From NCBI RefSeq assembly GCF_933775445.1, contig NC_065876.1:5766001-5830000 (forward strand): DNA of 64,000 nt, in the 5' to 3' direction. How positions within the stretch are numbered: position 1 is the stretch's first letter; each line of letters starts with the position of its first letter. This document shows positions 11,123 through 23,378 of the stretch, one piece after another. This DNA comes from Argentina anserina (Eukaryota > Streptophyta > Magnoliopsida > Rosales > Rosaceae). Below the pieces are notes generated by a model, which saw nothing but the letters and a program-made list of their open reading frames with translations, made no database searches and was not told where the DNA came from. The translations under genes and the position numbers were made by a program.

Positions 11123-14100
11123 TGCATTATATATATATATATATATTTTTATTTATATATATACACACAGATTCAAATCGATGATCAACTGATGATATAA
11201 GAATACTATTCATAATCTTTATATAGTCATTCCAGATTAGTGTACACAATAACAAGATGACATATCTAGAAGAATGAGTTGATCGATGTGGTGAAAAATC
11301 TACGCGAAGTAGTCTGTTAAGAATAGGTAATAAAGGCAGCTGGTTTAACTAAGCGTACGTACTAGAAAAATTATTAAGTATTAGCTAGACGTAGTTTTTC
11401 GATGGAATTAGCTAGAAGTAGTTGCAGGTTGAACTCAAGTTATTTATTAAAATACATCAAAATGATCACCTCGAATCTACAATATTGGTAAATCTATCAA
11501 ATAAAAGTGAACGATGATTCGATGAGATCACAAAGACTATGCTAATACCAAAATTTGATTTATTTTACATTCACGGCTTCACCAATTGACAAAAGAGGTT
11601 GCAACACAGAGACTTCTCGATCAACATGTTAGAATTAGTTTTCAACCTACTGTACGGAGAATAATGCTTCTATGTTTACACACATTTGTCTTCCGCACTC
11701 ATAATAATTGAAATGTGTGGAATATGACTTATCATACAAATAATTACATTAAGTTGATGCATGTCCTGTACAGTACTGCAGTACTGTGTGTGCGCCTGTG
11801 TGAGTAGGATATGCCTCCACCGCACTCGATCTGATAAGGTTAAACCCTACCATATATGGGTCGTACGTCACGGACAGTTGGCCGGACTCTTGACTGGTGT
11901 TAGTGGAACTGCAACTGCAAGCGTGTAAATATGTAGAAAAGAATTACGTGACAATATTCAGTGGTTTTCCTCACATGTTATATTTTGACACGTAAATTTA
12001 TTACGCTAAAATTATAATTTTACATATTTTTATTATTTGTGAAATGATCATCATATGTATTGATGATTTTAAACTATAATTCCAGATTTAAAATTTAGAG
12101 TTTAGGATTTAAGATTTAAGGTAATAGAGTGTAGGATATAGGGTGTAGAGTTTAGGGTTTTAGGATTTAGAATATTAGAGAGTAGAATGTAAGATTTTAG
12201 AAAAAAAAACTCAAAATAATATTTCATAAAAATAACTTAAATATAATTTTTTAAAAATCATACATGTCAAATTATAATTAAAAGAAATGACCGCGGAACA
12301 TTAACACGTTGTTTGAGGACCGAAAAGTTGCTCGTAAATATGGTCCAGGATGATTCGAGTCTAGATGAGGGAGATGAGGCTAAGGTCGATCGAAAGATAG
12401 GGTTGCCATCACAACCCTACTAACTTAAAGGTCCAAGTCCTCGTATTGTTACCTCACCTACCCTGTGATACTTCCGACACGATCTATCGTCCTGACCCTT
12501 CACACGATCTTCTCTAGTTCTCTTTCTCTCTCTTTACATCTTTTTCCGGCTGCTGATATGGAGCTAGCGGTGGTGGGACTATCGGTATTGCACGTACTAC
12601 CTAAGTCGGTAAGTTCCTCGTGTCAGTCGTGTGCGCCATCGTCACCACCGTTTATATATGCCTCCGACACCATCCAACTCAAGTCTTCTGGTCCACTCCA
12701 TATCCTTCCTCTCTTTCTCTCTCGAAATAATATTGTAGTTGACAGAGGCGGAGACTCTGACTGGTTCATCTATATAGAATTGCAAAAAGGCTCCTTTATT
12801 TTATACGGCTCCCGACTAATATAAAGGAAGAAACAATTCGCAAGATTAATGTGAAAGATGTTTCTATCATAGAACACGGCAGATTTTCTCGACATTTTAC
12901 ATGTCAAACTAGGCGATTGAGGTCCATTGAAGATCAAGGTACTTTCAAATTTCAGAATGAATGCATGAGCTGGTTTCAATTCGTATTGATACGGTGCATG
13001 GCCGGTATCTCCTGTTCATCGATCTTTTGGGGTCTGACGGTGATCCTACCCTTTATTCTATGAGACACTTCAACTAATAGAGACAATAATGCGAGTCATG
13101 ATAATACATATTTAATTGTTGTCTCGCTAGATGATTATGTGCAAATACAATATGAGAGATAATTACCTAAGATCCATGGCCCCTATACAGAAGTTTTGTC
13201 AACGTGGTTTGATGCTTTCATATTATATACATTCATTTCTATCCATTTGAAGAGGTTTGTCGACATGTACACATCTAATTTTATTGATACCATGTTTTGT
13301 GAAATTCAGTCTTCATGAAACCTTTTCCTTGTCTATCCTAATACGTACCTCTAATTTTTAGGGCAGAGTTCTTCCGTTCGAAGGTTCAACATGCCCACTT
13401 AGCTCGTCTGATTTCACCAAATTGAATGAATCAGGATAATTTCGCATAGATTAGGATTTATTTCGAATACCGGTTATATCATGACTTATAACAAGCCTCC
13501 TTCGAGTCCTTTCACAAACAAGGCTCGTGTTCTCTAGCTGCGATGCATGCTTGAATTTAACTACTACGTCTATGTACTTCAAATTAAGAATGCGCCTTGC
13601 TGACTAGCTTCTTCAATCATGATTTTACAATTTAAAACAAAGAAGAAGCATTCTTTTTAATTTATGAAAGGGGAAGAAGGTATTAGTATTTTAGGGTCCA
13701 TATTATTATATACTGTCTGCAAAGTTTCAACTTTCAAGTTGAGGATTTGGAGCTTTAAAAACTCCTAACTGATCACAAAACCAATCTAGCTACAACGAGC
13801 TGTACGTAATAGTATGAACTAGATATTCAAGTTGCTTAATTTAGCCGGATTGGATTATAAAACAAACTGTAACCGAACTAAATGATTAGATTCTGGACCA
13901 ATCAAGCCTATCTAACTACGGAACTACCACAATAACTATGATCAATTCAATCAATGTGAAGTAATTAGAATAATTAGTCTTACTAATGTACTATATATGG
14001 TATAATAACGTACAATAATTACTTCAATGACTTCATGCTTAGTTTACTATCTTGCTCAATATGTTTTGTTTGTGGTACGTTTCATGTGGACTTCAATTGC

Positions 14101-16799
14101 CCGGGGGTCTCGAGCATTAAGCATGTATATCATCGATGTTTATAAGCCCTAAGGACCACACGACTTATTGGCCAAACAAACATTAGTCCCTTACAATCTT
14201 ACATTGTATATATCTATATGTGTGACATATATTATATATTGAAATCGATATATTGGCTTGAAAAGTACTGGTATATATGGTTTCTATTATATCCTATAAA
14301 AGGCAGAGTCCTTTTCACGTAAGTCTCCATCGACCAACAAGAAAGCTTCCTTTTCAAGAGATGATGATCACAAAATGATAGTGAAAGTAAAGCCATGGAA
14401 ACCTCATTTCTTTCCCTTCATCCTTGCCCCAAATGATTAGGTCCCTTTGGCCAGCCTTTCTTTTGTGTCCATGAAACTATAAGGGGGGGGGGGGGGGTCT
14501 GTATCTGGAGAAAATATTTCCTGTCATCAACGAATTGAGCGCTAGCTAGCTACTTCTTTCTCCATCAATGGCTTCCAACTTTCAGGCCACTAGTCAATTA
14601 AGGCGACACCTTCACTTTTGGGAACAATTTCATCACACGTAAAAAGATATAGAAGAAAGAATGACCGGGAATAATGATTTCCAATTCCAACTTACGAATT
14701 GGTAATGTGTATGAATCGAACTAACAAACTCTCTCTTACCCATCTACAGTAAACCCTATGCATAACCGCATAACATATTAAGACGAGGAAATTGGTAGTT
14801 TTATCTCCAAATCAATGAATACAATCAGTATCACAACACCAACATTATTATATAAACATGACCAGAGACTCGGTTCTCATAAGATTTCTTCTCAGTTCTC
14901 ATAAGTTGAAACACATCAAACCCCCAAAAGGATTTCCAATGGAGTCATATATAAACTAAATTATAATTCCATACTTCAACAATTCAACTTGACCTTCTAG
15001 CTAGCCTCTATATACAAAGGCTTTGGACTTAGTTGTGCGCCATCCCTGAACCCCCATGGCCCTGGATCATCACTTCAATCTCATCGCCATCTTCCATTTC
15101 AAGCTGCAGACAATCATATTTAAGAACAGAAACTTACTCTTCATTTATTTCAGCTTATGATCAGGGGGCGGAGCGTATAAAGGCCTACAAAACGTAGTCA
15201 TATATGGCACGCCTTAATTATGCTTTTGCTATATATGTATTTGTTCTTTGTAACTTAACACAAGTAGTATACACAACTGAGTTCTTCTGACTCAAGTCTA
15301 TCGGTAGTTAGAAGAAGTTTATTGCTTCAAATTCTAATAAGCTAACAGGCCAACACTACATGGGAAATGGTTTGCAGGATAAGATTATTCATTATTGTGG
15401 GAAATGCAGTCAACTCGATCACTTAATTCAAAGTATATTGATGAAAAGAATTAGAAGTTAATTTTCAACTCCTGTCTTAGTTAAAAGAAGCAGACGGAGT
15501 TGTTAGAGGAAGTTGATGTTTCATTATTTTCATGGAGATTGGAAATTTTGTGTTTCAACTTAATTGAGGTGATGCCATGATGGCTCTTTCCTTCTTGTGC
15601 AGGTTGTTTTAGTGGGATATCTTATCACATAATTGTCACAGTTAAACTTGGGGTTATTAACTTGTTTCAACTGCTCTACTGCAGGTCTATAGTGCAGGTA
15701 TATAGTGCTAAGATTCCTTGGTCCCTCTTTTTTAATCCATCCACACTTCAAATCCACTATAATTTTACTAGTCAAAAGTTGCAATTAGGGTGCCTTGAGA
15801 AGTTAAACCTTCCATGTCTAATCACAAAGGCAAGGGGATAACCCTGATTAATATTTCATGTTTCCATGCCAATTGATAACAATTCTTGATGTAACACCAG
15901 TACACATTATAATTAAGTTCACAAGGTTCTACTCTGATTATGAAGTACTCATAACTTAAATTAGGTTCTGAATTATAATATCTTAAATATATTAATCATA
16001 TTTTTTCGCACATTTTTTTAGGTTGATGTCGATCACATTAGTATATATTCTTTTGAAAAGTCACATTAGTATGTCTATAACTATGGATATATGTAATGAA
16101 ATTTCTTTGTAAATTTCATAGAGGTGCAATTTAAGTTGTAAAATTCATAGAGGTATGATTTAAATTTAATCATTTATATTAAATCATCAAAAGTTTAAAG
16201 ATCAACACGTTTGCTAGTTAAATACCAACGTCATGGTTTGAGGATCACTAGTTCATTTTCATAACGTTTGTTCAATCTTTAAACAAAATGCTTTCTTCAA
16301 CTATTCTTAACACATGCCGACAATGCTTTGCACAAAAAAAAATAGTGGTGATAATTGCGTTTTAGATGATTAAGACATGTTTTCTAAGACATTAGGATTT
16401 GTAATTATTGTTTACAAAAGAATCTATACTTTACAATAATAATATTTTCAAACTTATATAAGCAGCTGCGGTGTTGTTATGATCACTCTGTCATAGTGTC
16501 ATATCAGAAATCATATTTTACATGATTTAAGTGTAAATCGATTTACTCCTCATACTAGTTCCGGATGATTCTTTAAAAAGTACAAATTGCATACTTAGTT
16601 GTGCCAAATTCCATGGCCAATTTTAATGTCTATGTATCTTGGTTCCATGTATCTTAGCTTGTAGATTATACTTGCTTACAACAGTATCGAGAAAGCAGTA
16701 TACGCACCGCCATTTATGAAAATCTAGTTATATTGGGCCAAAATCTAGTTCACAGGGCTTTTCGCAATGCAAACAAGTCCAGAAAGAAACACACATAAC
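11123..16799. other. Gene-poor spacer
   Basis: No recognised gene. Visible items are a degenerate telomere-like stretch near 12090-12195, a run of 15 G at 14483-14497 and a 12 bp direct repeat (16033-16044 and 16061-16072) around a 16-base A-rich insert. A 119-codon open frame at 12465-12824 has no recognisable domain, and its Ser/Leu-rich composition fits chance translation of CT-rich DNA. Confidence 0.5.
12090..12195. repeat. Degenerate telomere-like TTTAGGG stretch
   Basis: The sequence drifts through variants such as GTTTAGGGTTTTAGG, GATTTAAG and GTGTAGGATATAGGG. These resemble decayed copies of the plant telomere repeat TTTAGGG. No perfect tandem array remains. Confidence 0.4.
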
Positions 16800-17772
16800 A
16801 TCCAAACATAAACTAATTCCAATCTTCAATTGTATTTTCTAGATACTTTGTGCTATGCATGTTAAGAAGTATGCATCAAACTTAGAAGACTTATCAAGGT
16901 GCACTCTTGGAAGCTAGAAGATTCAGACATTTCCCTTCCTTTTGGGTTTTCTCTCAACCTCCACCGCCAAGACAAAAACACCATTTGCCTTCGTTTTCTC
17001 TCCCAACCAAGTGCAGATAGGCGCTGCCGCTATGTCTTGATTTGGGAGAGGTTCTTCTATTTTCTGTTTCGGTCTCACAACAGTTTTGCATCGGGCCATT
17101 TCGATTTAAACTTCGTTGTCGGCACTCTCGGCGTTCGGGTGTTTACCAGTGTTCCCCTCTCCTTTATCCAGATGTCGTGATCTTCGCCGGTTGGTGGGGA
17201 TCGGGTTCACAACACTGTTTTGATGTGGTGGTTCGAGTTCCTCGATCTATAGTGTCGAGGTGGTGATTGTTCCAGATCTCTTTGTTGGGTTTGGTTGTTT
17301 TGCCGATCACTTCACTTGGGTTTGATCCTATCTCCTTTTTCAAGGAATTGTAGGAGTTGTGATTGTTTCTCTATTTGTTTTTTGTTTTGTTGAAGAAAGT
17401 CTGCAGTCGAATCTTGGTTCGACAACTCGACTCGATGGCGACCAAGTCTTGCCCTTCGTGGGTCAATCTCGCCCTTAGTGGGCCTTAGCTCAGAGTTCGT
17501 CTTCGTTTGTGCTTCGGATGAGTTAGGACTTGTCATGAGTTCAGGAATTCAGGCGTTATGGCTAGTAAATTCTGCCACAGTTCACGACCTGTTCTGTCTC
17601 TGATTCACTTCGTATTCTGACGTTTTCTGTTTAGAGTCTGTTTTGTCTTTTTCGTTTTGAATATAGATTCTAGTCCGGAATCTTGTTTGGCTTGTTCCAA
17701 ACTAAATCTCGTGTATCAGTGTTCAATGTTATATGAAATGTTTATTTGATAAAAAAAATCCAAACATAAACT
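16800..17772 (+). mobile_element. Non-LTR retroposon bounded by a 15 bp target duplication
   Basis: ATCCAAACATAAACT occurs at 16800-16814 and 17758-17772. The right copy directly follows a tail TTTGATAAAAAAAA. The body (16815-17757, 943 bp) is GC-richer than the flanks and carries no intact reading frame. A 3' A-tail next to a long target duplication is the hallmark of LINE-mediated insertion. The body could be a 5'-truncated LINE or a non-autonomous passenger. No reverse transcriptase motif was found in it. Confidence 0.75.
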
Positions 17773-18049
17773 TTATATGAAAATTCACCTAACTCTGAAA
17801 AAACAAAACCGATGTTTGAGTTGTTAAAATTAAAATGCTATATTGAATGTAGCATACATGATCGCATGTAGGATGCCAGACTTGAAAAAAAAAAAACTTA
17901 AGGCCTCTCTCTAGAGAAAAAAAAACCCAAGGCACCACCACTATAGAAAACAATTAATGTTCGGTGGTAGTCTCCGACGTTGTGTTGATGCTGCCGGACA
18001 GGTGATGATGCCCTCCACCCTATTGATATGCTATACTTAGGTCTCAACA

Positions 18050-21000
18050 TGTGAGTCTCAGGAATTTTACTGTACTAACTTTGGAGGTTACGATAAAATT
18101 AATAACTAATGGTAAAATTTTTAAGTAACATGTCATTTCTTAACTTCGTCAACTCTTCAATTTCAATTTACGACAATTAAGCTTATGTCGTTACGAGTTC
18201 ACCGGTACCTCCAAATTATTTTTCCAAGCTTCGAGCTACATTTTATGATTTTTCAAAGTTTTACAATCTTGGAATATCATTTCTTTTTATTCAGAAAAAT
18301 AGGTGAAGAGAGTCTTGGTCATTTGCCTCTTTCCACCGTTTCCAATTTTGATCCTAGCCCTCCATTCTAATTACTTTTTCTTTCATTTAGAATTCTGACC
18401 AAGGCTTTTAATTATAGCCTTTAGATCAAGACCTCATCTTCTAATCTCAGCCCTCCATACCTTTATTTAAAAAGAGAGATAAGTCAACTTTTGGTCAAAA
18501 CCAAAATAAGAAGGAAACGAAGAAAGAGAGCTCGCGTCCTTCTCTGCTTCAGACCCGACGACCCAACGCAAGGAGGCAGGTCGACCCGCCTGGTCCGGCC
18601 AACTCCGGCCACCAAACGGCGCCGGGAGCTCCAGATCCGCCTATCTCAGCGTCGCCGACCTCCGTGTGCCAACATGCAGAAGAAAGGATGAAGATTTAGT
18701 GAGCTTCAAGATTGGAGTTCTTCCACTTCATTGTTCATCATCTTCAATCTTGTCCAATTGTGATTCTTCGTAGCTTTGGGTAAGAATCACACTTCTCTAA
18801 TTTAAGTCCTTGGCTCCTTTCCCTTATTCCTTCAAATGTCTAATTTTTAATTCAGCCAAATTCATTTTCTTCTCTTCCTCTATTTTACTGCATGTGTTCA
18901 TCGGTGTATTCGTCATTCGAATTCTTCTATTTAGTCACCGAAACGAGAAGGAATTTAGCTAAGAGGAAGGGAAACCAGAAAGGAGTTTAATCGGAGAGCA
19001 AATAACTGATTGCGTTAGAAGGACTACGTTTTGTAACTTATCGGAAAGTCGATTTCATTAAGGTAATCATTTCTACCTTGAACTCGGCATTTTTCTGGTT
19101 TTAGAACCTTGTTCTAATCGATTTCGTTTTGTTATGAGAGATGGAAGGAGTAGCAACTAGTCACTTGGTTTGTGTGTGAAAGCAAGGAGCTGGGAATTCG
19201 ATGATTAATCGACCTGGGTGTCCTGATCAGTTTATGGGTTCAGAAAGGAACCTACGTTGGTGAGCTTCTTGGTCATTTGATCCTCCATGTGCACCTTAAG
19301 TTCATTACCTAATCTACTTGTATCGATGTTGAGTTGAAGAGCTTCATAATGGGCAGCAGGGCAATGAAGGACTTGTACGGATTTGAGCTGCAAAACAAAG
19401 GAAAATAAGGAGTTTAAGATATAATAATCTTTTTTGGAAATTACCAAATGTAAATTCCCAATTTATTTGAGTTTACTACCTTACTGATTTTCCAAATATG
19501 AAGTTGAATTGTAAATTTGTAATGCATCCTTATGCAGCCTTGGAGTTGAGCAGTAAAGAGAAAAAGAAGATTTTCGGCATCGATGTCAACTTTCCAACAA
19601 GAATACGTTCTCTTTGACTAAGGCTCTTGAGGTAGATTTTCCCATCCTTCTAAGTTACGTTTATGACAAGTTTTTAATTGGGAAATATATCTTGGTGTGC
19701 TTAGTAATTTTAGAAATATTGGTTAGTAACAAACATGACTTAAAATCTTAAGTCGTAATTTGTATTTTCTTATATTTATCAACATATTATTTTGTTGGAT
19801 TTATATGTTGGTAACAAAAGTATTTGATGCGAGTACTCGATAGTACTCAAATACAATATGTCGATAAATGGGAAATACATTTAGCTATATCGATGTTTGA
19901 TCATTGTTTTGGTCAAATCAAAATAAGGAGTCTAGTCCCCTATTTTATTTGTGTGGCGACACTTAGGTACTTTATATTTACAGTCACTCCTTGATCAGTT
20001 ATTTCGGGACTTGGATGCTTGGTGACGGCTTTAGCTGAGCGAAGGCAAGATTGTGGATTGAGCATTGACTGCACATATTCCAGGTAGGATGAGCTAACCC
20101 CCTTAAATTAATTGTCTATTCCTCGGTGATGCTTATTGTTGGAAATTGCATATATGATTTATAAATGCTAAAATCCGAGAATAGACGGATACTTCGTGAG
20201 TGAGTAGACCTGAGAGTGAATGAGACCCAGTATTCCGGCAACCCCTCGGTGTCGATAACCGTAAATCTCCGGATGGGCAATGCCCTGTTTATTATTGGAT
20301 CCATACCTTACAATATTATTGAGGGCATTCCATTAAATGGACACTCTCACTCCTTGACTTTAGAGGTGACTGATTCGCCTCCTAGTCGTTAGGATCGGTC
20401 ACCACTGACTTGATATTATTGATGACCATCATGCATGTTTTGCATTATTTTCCCATAATTATTAAACTTAGCCTGTTTCATATTAAATGATTAAAGATCA
20501 TGCTCATATCTAAATGTTTTAAGTTTTCATAAAACTTAGCCAACCTTACTTTTAAACCATATTGATGGGTTCACTCCTACTGGGTGAGCGAAGACGAAGC
20601 TCACCCTTACCTTAGATTCCTTGCAAGTTTTTGGACTTATTTCAGGGCTTAGGATACGTGAAGTTAGGAGTACATTCCTTATATTCCAAGACATTTATAC
20701 TAGTATTTTGTCTATTATTTGTTATTGATGTTTGTACATTTAACCTCTTATTTTGAGGTTGTGATTTCATTTCTGTCACCATTCTTATTTATCTTGGGTT
20801 GCATTATTATTTTTAGTTATGGGCTGGTGACACCCACTTCTGTTTCGGTTGATTTGAAACCTTGTAATGCTCGCGTTTATCTTTATAAATATTCTTTTGT
20901 GTTGGAAATGTAAAGGTTTTTTTCATTGTAAACTTGTCAACTTGTTTCTTTTCGCGGAAAATTTAAGCAGCTTTTTAGTTATCGAGTGTTCAAGTCGAAC

Positions 21001-21075
21001 CACATTCGTTTGTTCACTTGTTAACTTTCTATTTTAGTATTTCAATACGGTCATTTTCCCTTTCGGGAAGTGACA
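18050..21075. mobile_element. Long solo LTR (about 3.0 kb), probable Ty3/gypsy
   Basis: Begins TGTGAGTCTC and ends GGGAAGTGACA, with the 5-base duplication CAACA at 18045-18049 and 21076-21080. A TTATTTAAAAAG promoter-like site near 18465 is followed by a GC-rich block at about 18530-18680. No gag or pol frame is present and no primer-binding site follows the right end, which fits a solo LTR. The short duplication makes the borders less certain than those of the other long LTRs here. Confidence 0.58.
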
Positions 21076-21601
21076 CAACACACATGGTGTCTTGTTCTAT
21101 CATATCGTAGCAGATCTAGAGACACCTCATGTGACTTGGTTCCGGAAGGCAAGAATGGAGGAGTTCAGGTGCGGTGCCAAAAGGTATGGCTTGGCAATAA
21201 GGCATCACTGATGGGTCGTTGGTGACTTGGAGGCAGGTTTCCACACCATTCCAATTCGGATCTACATGTTTGCAGGTCTCCTTCTTCTTCATGGTGTCGT
21301 TGGTGCTAGGCCTTTTCTCGTACGTTGTGCATCATTCGTGGCCCACGGCGGTGGGTGAGCGTGCGAGGTGCATCTACGACTGTTAGGTCTAGGAGCTGAG
21401 CCTTTTGTTGGGCTTTGTTTGGCTGTCTGGGTTGTATGGACCTTAGTCTAATTAATTTTAGTTTTATTGGTTTTCAACTTGTCTGTTATTGGGCCTTTAC
21501 TATTATTCTATAATATTTGTTAGTATTTTGTTTAGTACATTGTCTATTGCTATGTTTGTATCAGTAATGAGCAAACTTAGTTTGATATGCGCTTATTACC
21601 A

Positions 21602-22706
21602 AATAATAGTTGGCATAAATGCCAATTTGCACCCCAAATTTGGCTGAAATTGTCAATTTGCACCCCGAACTTGCATTTGAGTCAATTTACCTCCTAAACT
21701 TGGTAAAAATTGCTGATTTACACCCCGAACTTGTATTTGAGTCAATTTACCTCCTAAATTTTGTAAAAATTGCCGATTTGCACCCAATCTGTTAAAATTA
21801 ACTGTTTCTATCCAATTTTGCGTCACATGTCATGCATTTAAGGGGTAGTATTGTCATTATATATTTATATTTTTCTTAAAAAAAAATAAAAATATTCTTT
21901 AAAATGAGGATTATTTTGTTAATCAAATTATTTATTTACATCTATTTTTCTACCAACTTAACCCTACTTTGAATTATATATTCAATATACCCACCCATTC
22001 AAATATAGTGTGTTGTGTATAGATATATTTTTATATGTACACATTGTTGGAGGATGAACAAAACGAGAATAATAACGACGTAATAGAACAGAACGTAACC
22101 GTTTATTGATTGATAATGAGACCAATATATAGGCATTACATAACCACAATCCCGTAGGATTCGGAGTCCTAATCTATTACAGAGATTCAAATCTATCTCT
22201 AATAGAAAACCTAATAAGGCTAAGACACACACAATGGTAGAATAGTAATTCTCTCGAAACACACATTTATTTTTAATTTCAATGTATTTATTTATTTATA
22301 TTTTTTCTAATATCTTTTAACATACCATATCACATTAAATAATAAATATATAAATCAATAACATGTTTCGAAAAAACAAACATTGTAGCAAGTGTTCCTC
22401 TTAAGTAATTTTATTAATTTATTTCATTATTCAATATGAATAAATATATAATGACAATACTACCCCTTAAATGCATGACATGTGACGCAAAATTGGATAG
22501 AAACCGTTAAATTTAACGGATGGGATGCAAATCGGCAATTTTTACCAACTTTAGGAGGTAAATTGACTTAAATACAAGTTCGGGATGTAAATCGGCAATT
22601 TTTACCAAGTTTAGGAGGTAAATTGACTCGAATGCAAGTTCGGGGTGCAAATTGACAATTTCAGCCAAGTTTGGGGTGCAAATCGGCATTTATGCCAATA
22701 ATAGTT
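21602..22706. mobile_element. MULE-type MITE with long terminal inverted repeats
   Basis: The element spans 21612-22696 and starts GGCATAAATGCC and ends GGCATTTATGCC. It is flanked by a 10-base duplication AATAATAGTT (21602-21611 and 22697-22706). The inverted arms run for more than 230 bases and each contains internal tandem units of the type TTTGCACCCCGAACTTG...GTCAATTTACCTCC. Long inverted arms and a 9-11 base duplication point to Mutator-like elements. No transposase is present. A 217 bp solo LTR sits inside, and a related copy is at 57292-58034. Confidence 0.82.
22040..22266 (+). mobile_element. Short solo LTR (217 bp), copia-like, inside the MULE MITE
   Basis: Spans 22045-22261, begins TGTTGGAGGATG, ends TCTCTCGAAACA and has the duplication CACAT on both sides (22040-22044 and 22262-22266). 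The related MITE at 57.3 kb lacks this segment, giving an independent empty-site comparison. ATATATAGG near 22118 could be its TATA box. TGTTGGA is a common start of plant Ty1/copia LTRs. The orientation is assumed. Confidence 0.72.
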
Positions 22707-23378
22707 TCATGCTGCCTATTAATTTTGAGTTTAGGCTCATAACCTCTTGGCAAATACTTTGTAATAGCGGATGGATATGTAATGACTATTTAGTCCACAA
22801 TTATCTATAAAGACCTATGGTTTTGTCGTAAAAAAAATGATCGCATGTCATTTTTATAAGCTGACTTTAACACCAACCAAGTACTTGGATATTGTCGATA
22901 AATGAAAACTCTATAATCTTTAGTTTATTTGCAAATGTTACTAGTAGTTTTTTTTTAAGATGTAGTTATTTTTTATAAGTTGAAGAAGTTAATATAATTT
23001 ATTAAGAATTTGATTGCATATTCATATGAATTTGATTGCATGATTTACATATCTTTATTGGCTTGTATAATGGTAGTTAAAGTGACCTTGTTTTTTCTCA
23101 TCCAAGTTCCAACTATTTGGCGAAAATAAAAAATCCAGTGCCAGGATTTGAACTGGAAGAAATCTGCATTTTCCATAGCACCGGATTTATTGTCCATTCA
23201 TATTATTTAGTTGTATCTTTCATTGGGCTTTGAACTCAGCCCAAGGTACACGTTCCCACTTACACCCGACCCGAAAATCCATCCAGCTACAAAAGACAAT
23301 TACGACTCGTCGTAGGCTAGTACTGTTTTATTTACAGAAAAGAGAGAAGACAAAGCGAAAGAGAGAAACTCTGAGACG

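Larger units (their letters stand above)
17858..22848 (+). mobile_element. Non-LTR retroposon, internally disrupted by two later insertions
   Basis: The duplication ATGATCGCATGT lies at 17858-17869 and at 22837-22848, the right copy directly after TTTTGTCGTAAAAAAA. Subtracting the nested solo LTR (18050-21075) and MULE MITE (21612-22696) with their duplications leaves a parent of roughly 0.8 kb. Its 5' end is rich in CTCTCTAGAG/AAACCCAAGGC motifs, as in plant L1 leaders. No reverse transcriptase remains, so it is either an internally deleted LINE or a non-autonomous retroposon. Confidence 0.65.

Noticed and set aside
12465..12824. 119-codon open frame
   Set aside because: No recognisable family and no splice-supported partner. 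The Ser/Leu richness follows from CT-rich DNA.
16033..16072. TCACATTAGTAT direct repeat
   Set aside because: The insert ends GAAAAG rather than a clean A-run. Kept only as a weak candidate, not counted among the seven.
21999..22262. 87-codon minus-strand frame
   Set aside because: It is almost entirely the 217 bp solo LTR inside the MULE MITE.
23006..23041. Further micro-insertion (GAATTTGATTGCAT repeated)
   Set aside because: The 8-base spacer ATTCATAT has no A-tail. A simple tandem duplication explains it equally well.
23125..23190. Possible tRNA on the minus strand (TTCAAATCC T-loop-like)
   Set aside because: TTCCAGTTCAAATCCTGG resembles a T-arm, but no D-arm, anticodon stem or acceptor pairing could be drawn. 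At most it is a decayed organellar tRNA piece.
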